Below, piece by piece: positions 35,480 to 47,728 of a stretch of 64,000 nt of DNA. Made by a program: the position numbers and the translations under genes. The notes beneath the pieces were generated by a model that saw only the letters and a program-made list of their open reading frames with translations, did not search any database and had not been told where the DNA came from. Source of the DNA: Laguncularia racemosa (taxonomy: Eukaryota; Streptophyta; Magnoliopsida; Myrtales; Combretaceae); the NCBI GenBank assembly GCA_037954665.1, contig JBBMOL010000065.1, positions 3,720,001 through 3,784,000 of the forward strand, in the 5' to 3' direction. Each line of letters starts with the position of its first letter. Within the stretch, counting starts at the first letter, position 1.

Positions 35480-36753
35480 TGGTATAACTAGAATATAAGA
35501 TTCAGCACTTACCAATTGAGTACAATTAGGTAATGTACTTGGGCAAAAGTCCTAGGATGGAACTTATCATTAATAGTTAGCTTTAGTATTCTCCAATAAT
35601 TTTGCAAGATAAAATAATGCTTTAATGGAAAAATATTCACAGATAAAGGTTAGCTCATAAATGGGTTTTTCTATATAATGAAAAGAAAGTTTTCGAAAAG
35701 GTTTGTTAAGTTAGAAAGAGTATTTTTGAGTTTTTGAACATTGCATGTCTATTTTATAAAGAAAAAGGCTTAGTAAAGAAAGTTTATGTTATGTGCTTAA
35801 TTGGTTTAGAAAGAACAAAGTTATATGCAGAAAGCGCATCTACCAGCTTTTGTGATCTAAGTTTCTATATGAGCTTGTTTTTCAAAAGAATCCATAACTC
35901 TATCTTTTTCATAATCAAAAGATTCCTTAAACAACATTTTTAGCCATTAGACAAATTAATTCAAAGATTTTGTAGAATCTCCATATAACCATTGTGTATA
36001 TGGATGATTCCATTATTAGATAAGCTCAACCACTATTTAAGAAAAATTGAAGACTAAAAGGATACATGAGAGATTAACAGATAATTACATTGCATCACAT
36101 GAAGCTCAATATTGCTAGTAAGTACTTTTAAGAGATTGAAAGCTTGTGAAATATTCTACTAGTAGATAGCTCAAGAAATTTTCAACTACTCAAAAGAATT
36201 ATCTTGTGTGACTAGTGTGTAGTGACATCTCTTTAGATTGGTGATTTAGACTTAGTTACGTAATGTAAGAGGTGAAGGTATTCTATGTGAAGAGTTAAGG
36301 GTTAGGACTAGTAAAGAGTCACTAGAACTAAGGAGAATTGTGAAGGAGATAGAATGATAGCTTTCACCTTTAGTGGTATAGGAGTTGTCACAATTGCATA
36401 CAGCACTTGTACTTGCTTTTGAAAAGAGACAATGTAGTCCTAGAGGCTAAGTTGGTTAAGAGGACAAAGGTAAGAGGTTGGGTCTCTATATATCCAGGCT
36501 TTATCTTTCTCCCTCTTTTTCTTACTTTACATTACTTTATCTTATTACTTGTTTATTATCATGTTTTCACTTGCAAATCTAAGCATCTACAATTAAGTAG
36601 AAGTAAGCAGTAATGCATAACTTTGAAATTTTATTAAGTACTTCTATAGTATAATTTAAAAAGGTACTAATCAAATTTGATCCTTAATTTCATTACACAA
36701 CCAATTCACCCCCTTCCCTCCTCCCTCTCCTAGTTTCCTCTTAAGGACCTACA
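35480..36753 (+). repeat. 5' LTR of the copia element
   Basis: Aligns with 60514-62205, for example 'gtaatgtacttgggcaaaag-cctaggatgga' and 'gagttaagggttaggactagt', and ends ...GGACCTACA before the primer site. TATA-like TATATAT is at about 36488. The start is set by alignment with TGTCATAGAG of the 3' LTR. Confidence 0.8.
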
Positions 36754-36754
36754 C

Positions 36755-36767
36755 TTGGTATTAAAGC
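36755..36767 (+). other. Primer-binding site of the copia element
   Basis: TTGGTATTAAAGC differs at two bases from the initiator-Met primer site and follows the LTR end by one base. Confidence 0.7.
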
Positions 36768-36859
36768 TTCAATACTTTCTTCATGCCAATTGTTACATCT
36801 CATGTTTTATAAAAAGTGCTTTACTTTTTAGTTAAAGATCACTGGCAACCAATGGTGCC

Positions 36860-37740
36860 TATTTACCAAAAGGTTAATGCACTATACATCCACTTTTATT
36901 TGATGGTACTAACTTTGTATATTGGAAGTACATAATGGAAACCTCCTTCAAGGCAATGAAACTAGATGTATGGCTACTTATTATGAAAGGGGATCATGTT
37001 CTTGTAGAGCCAACAACTTCTAAAGCAAAGAAGAAAGATTCTTACATTGTAGATGACAATAGGAAGAAAACCCTCAACTTCAAGGCTAAACACATGTTGT
37101 TTTTCACTCTACGCTCATCAGAATGTGCACAAGCATGAAAGAAATGTGGGACACATTTATTGCAACACATGGAGAAGATTCTTGTGTTAAAAAAAAAGTA
37201 AGAAAAATATTCTTATACAAGATTACGAATTGTTTAAAATGAATCTAGGAGAAAAGTACAACAAAGGTATGATTGGCTGAATAATATTGTAAATAAGCTA
37301 AATTCTCTTGGAAGAGATAAGAGTGATGCTAAGCTTGTAAGAAAGATTCTTAGATCTCTACCTTTTCCATGGAATGCCCATAAGATAGTAATAAAGGAGA
37401 CAAGGGATTTGAATACCTTCCTTCTCAATAATTTTCTATCATCCTTGAAGTCTTATGAAATTGAGATTAGGGTCTTAAAAGAAAGGAGCAAAAAGAATAT
37501 AGTCACCAGAAAATTTTTAAAGTTCTACAAAAAGAAATAGGAGTGCTAAAAATGCATATCCAAAAGGGAGTACAAATCTAATTCAAAGTTTCCATGGAAT
37601 AAATAATTAAAAGAAGATAAAAAAAAAAAGAACTTACATGTCATGAATGCAACAAACCTAGACATTACAAGTATAACTATCCAAAGTTCATGAAGTCCTT
37701 CCAATCAAAGAAGAAAAAGGCTATGATGGCAACATAGAGT
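36860..37740 (+). pseudogene. Copia gag with degenerate zinc knuckle
   Basis: Starts with LLFDGTNFVYWKYIMETSFK, typical of copia gag (Phe-Asp-Gly-x-Asn-Phe-x-x-Trp). Then come MKLDVWLLIMKGDHVLVEPT and NIVNKLNSLGRDKSDAKLV with RKILRSLPFPWNAHKIVI. The zinc knuckle near 37635-37680 reads CHECNKPRHYKYNY, so the last Cys is Tyr. Stops and frameshifts are present. From 37740 to 38240 the translation is lysine-rich and degenerate. Confidence 0.8.
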
Positions 37741-38251
37741 AACTTGGAAGAATCTGAAGCAAAATTAGAGGAGACTGTAAGCATATGTCTAATGGTAGAT
37801 GCAAAGGTATCTTTTGAAAACTCTACTGATCAAATTTTTTATAATTATGGAGAATTACTTGATTTAGTATTAGAATATATATATATATAAAGATAAAAGA
37901 ACTAAAAGTTGAAAATAGGACTCTTAAAGAAGAAAATCAATCCTTGAAAGAATAGGTAATTTGGTTTCATAATAAATCTGTTATAATTGAGTCTACAGGG
38001 ACAAATTTAAAAGTAAGCAGAAGGCAAGAGAGTCTATAGAAGTGTTTGAACTCAAGTACCTAGAAAACTATATAGAGGAGAGTCTAACAAAAGTGCATAG
38101 ACTCAAGGTTATGAGAAAACAAATAAAGTAGAATTTACAAGAAGTTAGCAGAATCATAAATTAAGAAGAACTTATAGCATTAATCCTTTTAGAAATAAAT
38201 GATGTTATTATTGTAACATATTTGGTCATATTACATTAATTTGTTGGTACC

Positions 38252-38539
38252 ATGAAGAATTCAAATTTCATTCATGAAATCATAAATTTAGAAATCCTTT
38301 TAGATTTTGAAAGACTTGAGACAAGTGTAAAAGGAAAGTGTTACCTAGATAATGCGTGCTCTAGATATGTGATTGGTGATGCCTCGCCGTTCATAAACTT
38401 GAAGGAGTTGGATGAAGGATATATAGCCTTTGGAGATGATAAGAGGGGTACAACTAGTGGAATAGGTAATGTTAGAAACTCCTCCTACTCCATAGACAAT
38501 GTGCAGTTAGTGGTTCAAAGCATCATCTTTTTAGTATAA
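38252..38539 (+). pseudogene. Copia aspartic protease
   Basis: An open stretch with CYLDNACSRYVIGDASPF, then YIAFGDDKRGTTSGIGNV. The family motif Trp-x-Leu-Asp-Ser-Gly-Cys-Ser-x-His-Met-x-Gly-Asp is recognisable, but Asp-Ser-Gly has become Asp-Asn-Ala and His is Tyr. The catalytic Asp remains, but the active-site turn is broken. Confidence 0.82.
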
Positions 38540-38699
38540 GTCAATTGTATGACAATGTTCAACAAATTCTCTTTGAAAAAGATCAATGGATTGGCTTTGA
38601 TAAAAATGAAAAAGATATTTTCAAAGTTATAAGATTAAGGAAATATTTACATCATTTCTTGTGAAGTTCCTAGTCTTGATCATGAAAATTGTTTTCTAT

Positions 38700-39232
38700 A
38701 TGTAAATCATGATGCTTAAAGTTAGCATAAAAGACTTAGACATATGAATTTTACATAGCTTAAATGTTTGAAAAACAATCAACCGATAAAAGTGCTACCA
38801 GGTTTTTTTTTTGGAAGATTTTTTTTTTTTTTGTATAAGTTCTACTTTAAACAAATAGGTCAAATCATCTTTTAAACCAAAAAAACATGCGAGTACAAGT
38901 AAGCCCTTAAACTTGCTTTACATAGATCTCTTTTGACCAACTAGAACTCAAAGTTTCGGAGTAAAGAATTATGGTTTAGTCATTATTGATGACTATGCTC
39001 GATTTACATGGGTCATTTTCTTAGCACACAAAAGTGATACTTTTGAAGAATTTCTCAAGTTTGCTAAGAAAGTACAAATGGAAAATGAGAGAAGTATAAA
39101 AGCCATTCACATAGATTATGATACAAAATTTGAGAATTCAGAGTTTGCGACTTACTATGAAGACTATAGAATTAACCACAACTTTTTAGCATTGTACACA
39201 CCTTACCAAAATGGCATAGTAGAAAAGATGAT
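38700..39232 (+). pseudogene. Copia integrase, amino and core part
   Basis: After a decayed zinc region (HKRLRHMNFT) the core reads YGLVIIDDYARFTWVIFLAH, IHIDYDTKFENSEFATYYED and TPYQNGIVEK. These hold the first Asp, second Asp and Glu blocks of copia integrase. Poly-T tracts near 38800-38830 and stops disrupt the frame. Coding breaks off after NGIVEK at about 39232 and continues near 40106. Confidence 0.82.
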
Positions 39233-40105
39233 GGGAATTAGAAGTCTAAATCCGATTTTAGAAGGTAGTAGAGAAAGTCGGATTTAAATGGAGTTGATTG
39301 AGGCTTTAATTGCAAGAAAAATGCTTTATGATTTTGGTTATAAATGCAAGCTAATAGAATAATGGGAGGTTTTGATTCCAATGACCAAATTGTTACTACA
39401 TCTAATAACAAATCAAAGACCTTTCAAAAGAGTATCTCTAATGGGCGCAATAGGAGAAGCCTTTGATAGTGATATTTATGTGGGTGAATATTGATTTAAA
39501 TGGACATTATACCAATTTTTTTTGGATTAGGAAAAGAATATTATAGTGCCTAAAGAATTAGGAATTCAGTTATTTTATTTCCTTTTAGACTATTATTTTA
39601 TTTCTTTCGAGTACTTTCCTTTTCATGATAGTTATCTTGTATCTGTTTATAAATACTTATATAACTATATGCATGAGATAGTTGATTGTTATCCTTTAAA
39701 TGAATATTGATAATATTTACTCTTCTAAACTATTGTGTACCACCTTTTATCTTGTTGAAAGCCTTTGTCCTTATTGATCTTATTAGTTAAGATATTCTTC
39801 TAATTGTGGTAACCCCTTTAATTGATCTAGTTATTTGCCACTTCAATTAAACCCATTTGATTTCCAGGAACTATGAGTGATATTGGTTGTGGAAGTTTGA
39901 AAACACTTTTTCTAGTTCAACTATTGAATTCCAATTCAAATATTTGTCCATATCCTTCCATTTTTAGTTATTTAAATCATAAGAATCATAAAAAATAGTT
40001 TCTCTTGGTCGAGTTTTACCCTAAAATACCAAAAACATTCAAACTTGTATGCATGTTGCTCTTTTGGTTTGTGTCCTAATTCTAACTCAAGGATTTAGGC
40101 ACATT
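39233..40105. mobile_element. Unidentified insertion of about 870 bp in copia integrase
   Basis: Copia coding reads NGIVEK up to 39232, and its expected continuation (Arg-Asn-x-Thr-x-x-Glu-Met-Thr-Arg-Thr-Met-Leu-Asn-Glu) is found at 40106-40160. The DNA between is foreign: no copia coding, an AAATCCGA/TCGGATTT inverted repeat at 39249-39287, a TATA-like TTTATAAATACTTATATAA near 39648, and an end resembling 'ggatttaggcaca'. LTR or MITE origin is possible. I saw no clear target duplication. Confidence 0.55.
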
Positions 40106-40810
40106 AAAGGAAGAACACAACAATCTAGGAAATGACAAGGACCATGCTCAATGAAAGTGGAATTGTTAAGTAATTTTATGTAGAAGTAGTTAATACTACT
40201 TGCTACATTACCAATTGAGTGTTCATCAAACCTCTATTGAACAAGATTACGTATGAGTTGTATAAGAATGGGAAACACCAATGTATCTTATTTTTATGTA
40301 TTTAGATGTGAATGTTTCATTCTAAAGAAACAAAATGAGAACTTAGGGAAGTTTGATACTATATTGGAAGAGGGTATCTTTTTAGGATACTTAACCTCAA
40401 GTAAGGCTTATAGGGTCTTTATAAGAGTACCTATAAGGTTTTTGAGACTAGAAATATAAAGTTTGATGATGATTTGATAGAAAGATCTCTAGAAGATGAT
40501 GAAGAAGTTTAGAAGAAGCTAAAGGAAGCAATTGAACTGAATAGAGATAAACAATCATTTGATAGAACTAAAGAGAATTAAGAAGGTTCATAGCAAAACA
40601 ATTCAGAGAAACGAGAGGACAATCAAGTAGATTCCATTGTAGTTGTAGAAGAATCTAACGGAAGTAGAGAGAGGAGGAAAAGCTAATCCTTCTCCTTTAG
40701 ATCCTATTATAAGGAGTCATCCTATAATTTATTATTCTAGAAGTAGAATTTACCATCCTCTTGATCAAATAATTGGTGAACCATCCAATACACTTAAAGC
40801 ACTATCAGAG
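40106..40810 (+). pseudogene. Copia integrase C-terminal part and RT linker
   Basis: Resumes the integrase with EMTRTMLNESGIVK, VFIKPLLNKITYELYKNGK, VSYFYVFRCECFILK, NLGKFDTILEEGIFLGY and SSKAYRVF. The last blocks are the conserved copia integrase/RT linker. Then an acidic linker (DDLIERSLEDDEEV) and RIYHPLDQIIGEP. The frame ends in LKALSE at the Tat-2 junction and resumes at 57557. 40806-40810 is CAGAG, the left copy of the Tat-2 target duplication. Confidence 0.85.
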
Positions 40811-42866
40811 TGTAAACACCCCATTTTTGTCCTAATGATTAATAATAATCAACAATAGTTAATTTTCAATTTTTTCTATTTTTTTTCTCTAATTTGGCAA
40901 AAATAGGAAAAATATTCAAAAAAATAAAAATAAATAGGAAAATACATCAATTTTGGAAAATAATTTCAAAAACGACAATAATAAGGATTAAATAATTTTT
41001 ACAAATTTTTGAAATTTCAAAAAATACAAAAAAATAAAAAAATCGCATTGCATATTTGCAATTTGCGAAATAAATAAAATTGCGAAAGTGGGCTCAGCTG
41101 GCCCAGACCAGAGTCAGGCGCGTGCGGGGGGTGTGAGGTCAGGGGTTCGAAACGTGGGGGAAGCAGAATCAGCGTTTTGCGAAATTTTACTTTGCTTGGG
41201 ACACGTGTCAGCATCTGATTGGCTGGAGCGAACGCACGCACCGGGCGCGTGATCGTCTTCAACCTTTGTCCGAGATAGCCGGTGAGGAGAAAAATCCGAA
41301 TTTCGGCCATTTTGATTCGATTTTTTGCACAAATCCAATGGATTTTCAATAGAAATAAGATAAACATCATCCAATTGGAATCAAATCGCAACAAATCGAT
41401 GGATTTACACAAATCGAAGTTGGTTTTTTTTAACCACAAATCCGATTTGCTTCGATCGGTGGAAATCCGAGCTTATCCAGCTCGATTTTGAATGCCTATA
41501 AATAGAGGATGAAGTGGAGAGGTAGAATCACGAATCAAAAGTGAGAAAAAGAGAGAAAAAGGAGAGAATCGAAGCCTCACCAGAGTAGTTCAAAACCGCG
41601 ACCACCGATCAAGTGTTGGGCAGCCACCAGGAGGCGTTTCTGAAGCAAACCATCGCTACAGTTGAGTTCCTCACCCTTGAAAACCTAGGAATCGACACCT
41701 CAACCGCTTCGAAAGGCCGCCGGAACGCCGTAAACGAGCACTCTTAGCCGCTGCATCCGATCGACTCGACCCAACCTGCTTCGACCCGATCCGACCCGAC
41801 CCGCGCACCGACCCAGATCTAGGTAAGTCGGATTTTCTGATTTATTTTATTTTATTTATTTCGAATTAATTTATTTACTTATGTGTTATTTATTTACTTA
41901 TTTGTTATTTATAATTCAATAAATAGAAAAATGTTAGAAGTTAGATTTTTTTAGGATTTAATAAAAATAATAATTATAATAATAAATAATAAAAATGTAG
42001 AAAATTTATAAAGAAAATAATAAAAATATTAGAAAAATAATAATAATAATTTAGATTTTAAAAATAGGATAGATAAAAATCTAGGAGAAAATTTTTCAAT
42101 AAAAATAAAAATTATGAAAAATTAATAAAAACTAATAAATAATTAAAAATTAATGAAAAATTATAAAAAATTATGAAAATTATAAAAAATTAATAAAAAA
42201 TAAATAAAAATTTATAATAGTGGAAATGAGTTGAAAAATAGAAAAAAAATGAAATTTTATCACTTAGAAAAATCATTTTCTTAAATAAATCTAAAATTGG
42301 TGTTTTTTCTTAAAATTATCATTTTCAAAAATCGAATGATTAAGCTTAGGCTTAGATTTTTTAGAAAAATCCTAAAATGCTAAAAAACATAAATCAAAAG
42401 AAATTTCATAATTAAAATTTTTCAAGAAAAGCGAACTACGGCATGTTTGATCCTAAATAGCAGGTACGTAGGCACCCATTTAGGGCAACCCTAAAAAAGG
42501 AACAAAAATCATTTTGCTAGCATAATTCACTCAAAAATCCAATAAAAGACATTTCGAGATAGAGTAAATTTTAGGAGATCAGGTGGTAACCTTAGGGTTT
42601 TAATAGGTTAGCCTCCGAACTTAGAAACTCTGGTTTTCCCTTTTCCTCTTTTCACAAAAACGAAAAGAGGAAATCACGACGACTAGTGGTCCAAATTAGG
42701 ACTAATTCGCTCCATTAGTCTTAATTCAATTTTTCCCAACAACAGTTGGGTGGCGACTCCAAAATAAAACGAAATTTCTAACTCAAGTCGAGGGTCTACA
42801 TTAGATGAGCATAGGGTCTAGTATAGATCGGATTAGGAATGGAAAATAAAAAAATTAGACTCGATA
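40811..42866 (+). repeat. Tat-2 5' LTR
   Basis: 2056 bp, starting TGTAAACACCCC and ending GACTCGATA (the other copy ends CGACA). A TATA box, TATAAATAG, is at 41497-41505. The middle is AT-rich. The tRNA-like module here has a B box at 41145-41153, but its A box has lost two bases (GGGCTCAGCTGG). Confidence 0.95.
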
Positions 42867-42869
42867 GGA

Positions 42870-42887
42870 TGGCGACTCCACTAGGAA
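42870..42887 (+). other. Tat-2 primer-binding site
   Basis: TGGCGACTCCACTAGGAA starts 3 bp after the LTR end. It begins with the TGG expected opposite a tRNA CCA end and matches the Tat-1 site. The primer tRNA is not assigned here. Confidence 0.7.
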
Positions 42888-43326
42888 CGAAATTCCAGTA
42901 GGCTAGCCACCTTTGATTATTGTTCTGTTGCTAACCTTTTAGGAATTAGCTAAATTTATGATTCAGTTTTTACTTTTGGGTCTGCATGCATACATTTGTG
43001 TGAATAGATACGGTTGAACCTGGACTGTCTTTGGACCCTAAGACGGGGAGCCATTGTGTAGGCTTCGGGCGAAGTGATGTGGTCACCATTTGGAACCGAT
43101 TAGGCTACCCCACCCAATGCTTCGATATGGCATGAGATCCATTTCTCCGAAAATGCGGGAGGCCATAGAGCTTGGGGACCAATTAGAACTTACCTATTTG
43201 CATACGTAACGTCATGGGTTGATAATTGATGATGATGTAATATTTTTTTGTTCATAGAGTTCAGATCTATTTCCCTGTAATGTTATCATAGTTCTGGTTG
43301 TAATTAGGGAATTTTTGTTGTAATAG
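42888..43326 (+). other. Tat-2 5' leader
   Basis: Non-coding between the primer site and ORF1. I see no further structure. Confidence 0.6.
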
Positions 43327-44854
43327 ATGGCTAGTATCGTAGTTGACCACCTCCTCCGCAAAGGGATCCGAGTGTACAAACCTTTGGATCCAAAATTGGT
43401 GTTGGACCACTGGTTCACCCTATACAACCTAGAGGAACAGGCCTTCATCCAACAGAAAATAGGGCCCATTCTCTCTCTGATGAAGATGGAAATGAATTTG
43501 CCCTTGGTACGGGCCATGCTCCACTTATGGGAAATAAAGCCCGCAGCTTTCTTCATCGGTCCACATGAGATCACCCCTACCCTAGAAGAGTACACCCAGT
43601 TGCTACAGGCTCCAGCATTAATCGACCAAGTCTATGTGCCAGATCTTGAGGCTGGGCCAGCCGGTATTTTCAGCAGACTACTAGGTATTCGCAAAACAGC
43701 AGTCAACAAGGCCTTAGCAAATTGTAACGGATACTGCATACGAATGGACGAGTTGGAAGCCTGGTTCATTGCCCGAGAAGATAATAGGGGACAAGAAAGA
43801 CATATTGTGTGGGCACCCCAAAACTTATAGACAGAGAAGGGTGAATGCTTTCATTTTGACGGCTTTCGTCACCATACTATTCCCCACTGGAATATTCTAT
43901 GTCTACTACCGGGTTGCAGAACTGGTGACCCAATTCCTAGAAGGAAGATCTTACATCCCGGCTCTATTAGCTGAACAGATCTGGAACTTAAACTTTGTCA
44001 AGAAGAAAGGCCATGGGGTCCTCCGCTCAAATGTCAACCTTATACTAATATGGTTCGTAAGCCACCTTAAGTGTTTCGGGTTGAACATGGTCCAGAAAAC
44101 ATTGGCTCAACAAGTGGATCTCGTAGACTCATGCATAGAGAAGATAAAGCTACCCGACGACCTTACTAGCCACATTTGGGTAGAAGTCCTTAGAAGTTTC
44201 AATGCCGATGACATTCTATGGACAGCCAGATGGAGTTGCTGCGACAAAATTGTTTTAACCTACAGTTACTTTCAAGCCATGCCTCTGATTGGAATCAGTA
44301 GATGTACTGGTTATCACCCCAACTCAGTAGTCTGCCAGTTCGGTACTATTCAAGACATAGTTTATCAGCCCTCGCTGGAAGCAGTCACATTCGAGTACCA
44401 AGATTCGAACTTACTAGTGGCTGAAAAGTTTGCTAAGCTGGCAGAGGTCAAAGCACTTTAGGAAGCCAGAATCGAAAGCCCGAATGTAGACCTCGGAGAG
44501 CTAGATGGCGAAGTGGGAAAGCATCGAGCCACTAGGGAGTTCGTAATCCACCAGCTGTATCAAACAGGGGAAAGAGCATACCGGGTCCCAGATGTCACCC
44601 AACCGAGGCCGGATAAGGTAAATCCGGAGCTGGAAATCTACCTAGAGCAGGTCAAGGCCTGGATGGAGGTATATTTTGAAGCTGCAGATTATAAGAAAGA
44701 CATCTGAAAAGGACGATTCAAGGAATCCGACCAAAGGAACAAAGACTTGGAAGCACAGCTGGAGAAGACCAAAGCCAGAGTCAAAGAATTAGAAGTCGTC
44801 ATCAACGGGAAGCCTGAGTCTCCACAACAGAAGACCAAGAGAGCTAGGAAATAG
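43327..44854 (+). pseudogene. Tat-2 ORF1 (DUF7745-like protein upstream of gag)
   Basis: About 500 codons, starting MASIVVDHLLRKGIRVYK. Conserved blocks: QQKIGPILSLMKMEMNLPLV, FFIGPHEITPTLEEYTQLL, GIRKTAVNKALANCNGYCI, and after a frameshift near 43800 RQRRVNAFILTAFVTILFP and ILWTARWSCCDKIVLTYSY. The C-terminal part is charged and coiled-coil-like (KDLEAQLEKTKARVKELEVV) and ends KTKRARK. Stops at 44459 and 44705 interrupt it. The blocks look by eye like DUF7745, the plant mobile-domain-related fold of Tat/Ogre ORF1. The function is not known. It precedes gag on the same strand, separated by about 260 bp. Confidence 0.8.
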
Positions 44855-45112
44855 ATTATCATTGCATTCTTTCATTTGTTTTTTTTTAAGTATCAAACTC
44901 CAAAGTTTCCAACATTAATAAAAATAAGGTTTCAATATTACATCATCAATCAATTGTTGACCCCTTTTTATTTTTTAGTATCTGCGTGACACATGTATCA
45001 CATTTGCATGCATTATACTAAAAAAAGGAAAAAATGCGTGCCAGGTATCAAGATAGCTCCTAAACAATTGAACCCTCCCAAAAGCCCAATTTGCACACGT
45101 TCAAAAACAAAG
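44855..45112 (+). other. Spacer between ORF1 and gag in Tat-2
   Basis: Short AT-rich spacer without coding. An open frame from 44993 is continuous with gag, but gag most likely starts at the ATG at 45113, which aligns with the Tat-1 gag ATG at 29726. Confidence 0.55.
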
Positions 45113-47728
45113 ATGGCAAATAGTGGCGACAACCGCAACAACGTAAGTGCTGATGCTGCTTCAGACTCTAGGATCGTATCCCTGGAACAAACGGTCCAAC
45201 AGTTAGCTGCACAGGTCCACCTCTTGACTGAAAGCATCAGCCTCCTTCGCACCACCCAGCCAACCCAAGAAGAGCATTCAGGGGCTAGAAAAGGGAAGGC
45301 AGTGGAGGGGCAGCCTCCAGAATATGAAGAAATCAATTCCCACCTCAACCTGGCCTTTGAGTATGAGTCGAGGATCAACTAGGGTCCAACCTCTGATGAC
45401 CTGAAGAAAGAGATGGAGGAGAGACAGAAAGAAATGGAGAAAAGACTCTTCCAACAGCTCCGCGACAAGATGAAGACAATTGAGGGGCCTGATGGTTTCG
45501 AGCAAGCTGGAATCACCAGTCTGCCAACATACGGGGAAGAGGTGTACCCTGACAAGTTCAAGACCCCGGAATTTGAGAAGTATGATGGGACTGGTTGCCC
45601 CAAAATGCATACAAGGCTATACGCCCAAAAGATGAGCAAGTATGCTGAATATGATCAACTGACGATCCAGACTTTCCAAGACAGCCTCACGGGCCCTACA
45701 TTGGTCTGGTACGCCCACTTAGATTTCAATCATTGCAACACCTGGGAAAGGCTAGCCCGGGCGTTTTATGACCAGTACAAGTTTAATATTGAAGTCGCCC
45801 CCTTCGTGATTGATCTGGGGAGTCTCCGAAAAAGACACACTGAGCCTTTTAAGGAGTATGCTCAGCGCTGGAGAACTCAAGCCGCCATGGTAGCAACCCC
45901 AATTTTTTAGAAAGAGTTTACATCCATATTTGTCAACACTCTAGACATGACCTACTTCTCACATCTGGTGGGACAGACATCATCCAGCTTTGCAGAAGTG
46001 GTAGCTACAGGGTGCCAAATTGAAAGCGCCATCGCCACAAGCAGACTCTAAGCAATGGATCCTCTTAGGGTCACACCAACATAAAGGCCCTTAGGAGGTA
46101 ATAGAGCCAAAGAGTCTACCGTTAGCACGGTTCACTCCGGTAAGGCAGACAAGGTCGGAACTCGTGTGACATTTCAGACCACGAGTACCCCAACCCAACA
46201 CTCCACGATAAGTCATACCTAGACTAACAGGGTCCCAAGACAGTTCACTCCAATTCCGATCCCGCTCAGCCACGTCTTTGCTCGGCTGCAGGTAGACAAC
46301 TTGATCAGCTTCGAAATCCCCAATGACCGGTACAAGCCCAGAAACTTCGACTCGAACATCAAATGTGACTATCATATGGGTCAAGAGGGGCATTCTACAG
46401 ACAGATGCTGGAGGCTCCGACACAAAATCCAGGATTTAATCGACGCAGGAATTGTACAACTGGATTTTGTTAACACCCCAGCACCAAATGTCAACACCAA
46501 CCCGCTGCCCAATCATAAACCCATCATCAACATGATCACATCCAAGGAGTCAGCTCCTAAAGGAGCCCCTAAGCAAAAGGCGACGAACCAACAGAAAAGG
46601 CAGTCCTGTCAAGCTCCAGAGAAAACCCCTAAGTCACATATCAAAAGAAGATGGTTAGCCGGAGACCCAACAGTCGGCACTTTGGGAGAATCACATGGGA
46701 GATTTGAGTACCCGGTGAACTACTCTTATACCCCGACTGAATATGGGCCGCCTAGCTGATGGGGGCCCGAGTTTGAGAAAGAGGACAACCCACCAAAGGA
46801 AGAGGAGAAATCTGTAAACATGATTAATTCGCATCAAAAGCCAAGGGTCATAAAATGCTATGAGGGACAGTCAACTGAGATACAGATCCCGAAGAAAAGA
46901 TACGTATTCAATGTCCCAATACTGGCAGAGAGGTATAAGGCTGCGCCTTTTGACTATCAGACCTTCGAGCAAGAGCGACCTCCTATGGTAGGAGGAATCA
47001 CCCGCTCTGGGAGAGTATATGACCCGAAATATAAAGTCCCGACCGAAGAGCCCAACATGGAGAAAGGAGAGGAAGAGGAAGAGGGGCTCACTGCATTTAC
47101 AAAAATGGTTAAAGCGAGTGAATACAAGATCATGGAACAACTAAACAAAGTTCCAGCTCAAATATCACTCATGGGCCTTCTTACAACCTCTAAGCCCCAC
47201 AGGGAAGCACTTTTCAAAGTGCTCAAACAGATTCAAGTCCTAGAAGGCATCGCTATAGACAAAATAAGCCATGTGGCGGATTCTATTTTCACCATGGACA
47301 AGATATCTTTCTCCCAAGAAGAGCTAGGAGAGGATGGAGACCAACATACAAAACCAATATTCATAGTGGTAAGGTGTAACGACACGATTGTCTCTCGAGT
47401 ACTCATCGACAACGGGTCGTCCCTCAATGTTTGCCCATTGGCTACCCTCGACTTATTAGGGGTCGATCCAAGCAATATAAAACCTAGCTCAATGGTGGTC
47501 AAGGCTTTTGACAGGTCAAAAAGAGACATAGTAGGGGAGATAAACCTACCAGTGGAGATTGGCCCACAAGTGTTCTACATATCTTTCCAAGTCCTTGACA
47601 TCCCAAGATCTTTCAACCTACTCCTAGGAAGGCTTTGGATACATGCTGCTGGAGCCATACCCTCTAATCTCCATCAAAGGGTCAAATTTATTGTGAATGG
47701 GCAGATAGTCACCGTGCTGGGTGAGTAG
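45113..47728 (+). pseudogene. Tat-2 gag and protease
   Basis: One frame of about 870 codons with in-frame stops (45380, 45908, then about 46049, 46082, 46220 and 46757). Order: coiled coil (RIVSLEQTVQQLAAQVHLL and EERQKEMEKRLFQQL), capsid-type region with TPEFEKYDGTGCPKMHTRLY, WYAHLDF, WERLARAFYDQYKFN and MTYFSHLVGQTSSSFAEVV, the zinc-knuckle-like CDYHMGQEGHSTDRCWRLRH, an acidic linker, and the protease VLIDNGSSLNVCPLATLDLL with RSFNLLLGRLWIH. The protease catalytic Asp is present in the form Asp-Asn-Gly common in this lineage. Most stops are one transition from CAG, CAA or CGA. Confidence 0.9.

Noticed and set aside
41017..41491. Three overlapping open frames on both strands in the Tat-2 5' LTR, echoed at 55807-56184
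   Set aside because: They recur only because the LTRs are duplicates. They span the GC-rich tRNA-like block and promoter region and have no known domain.
43212..43595. Minus-strand frame opposite Tat-2 ORF1
   Set aside because: Shadow of ORF1, whose translation matches Tat-1 ORF1 and the family.
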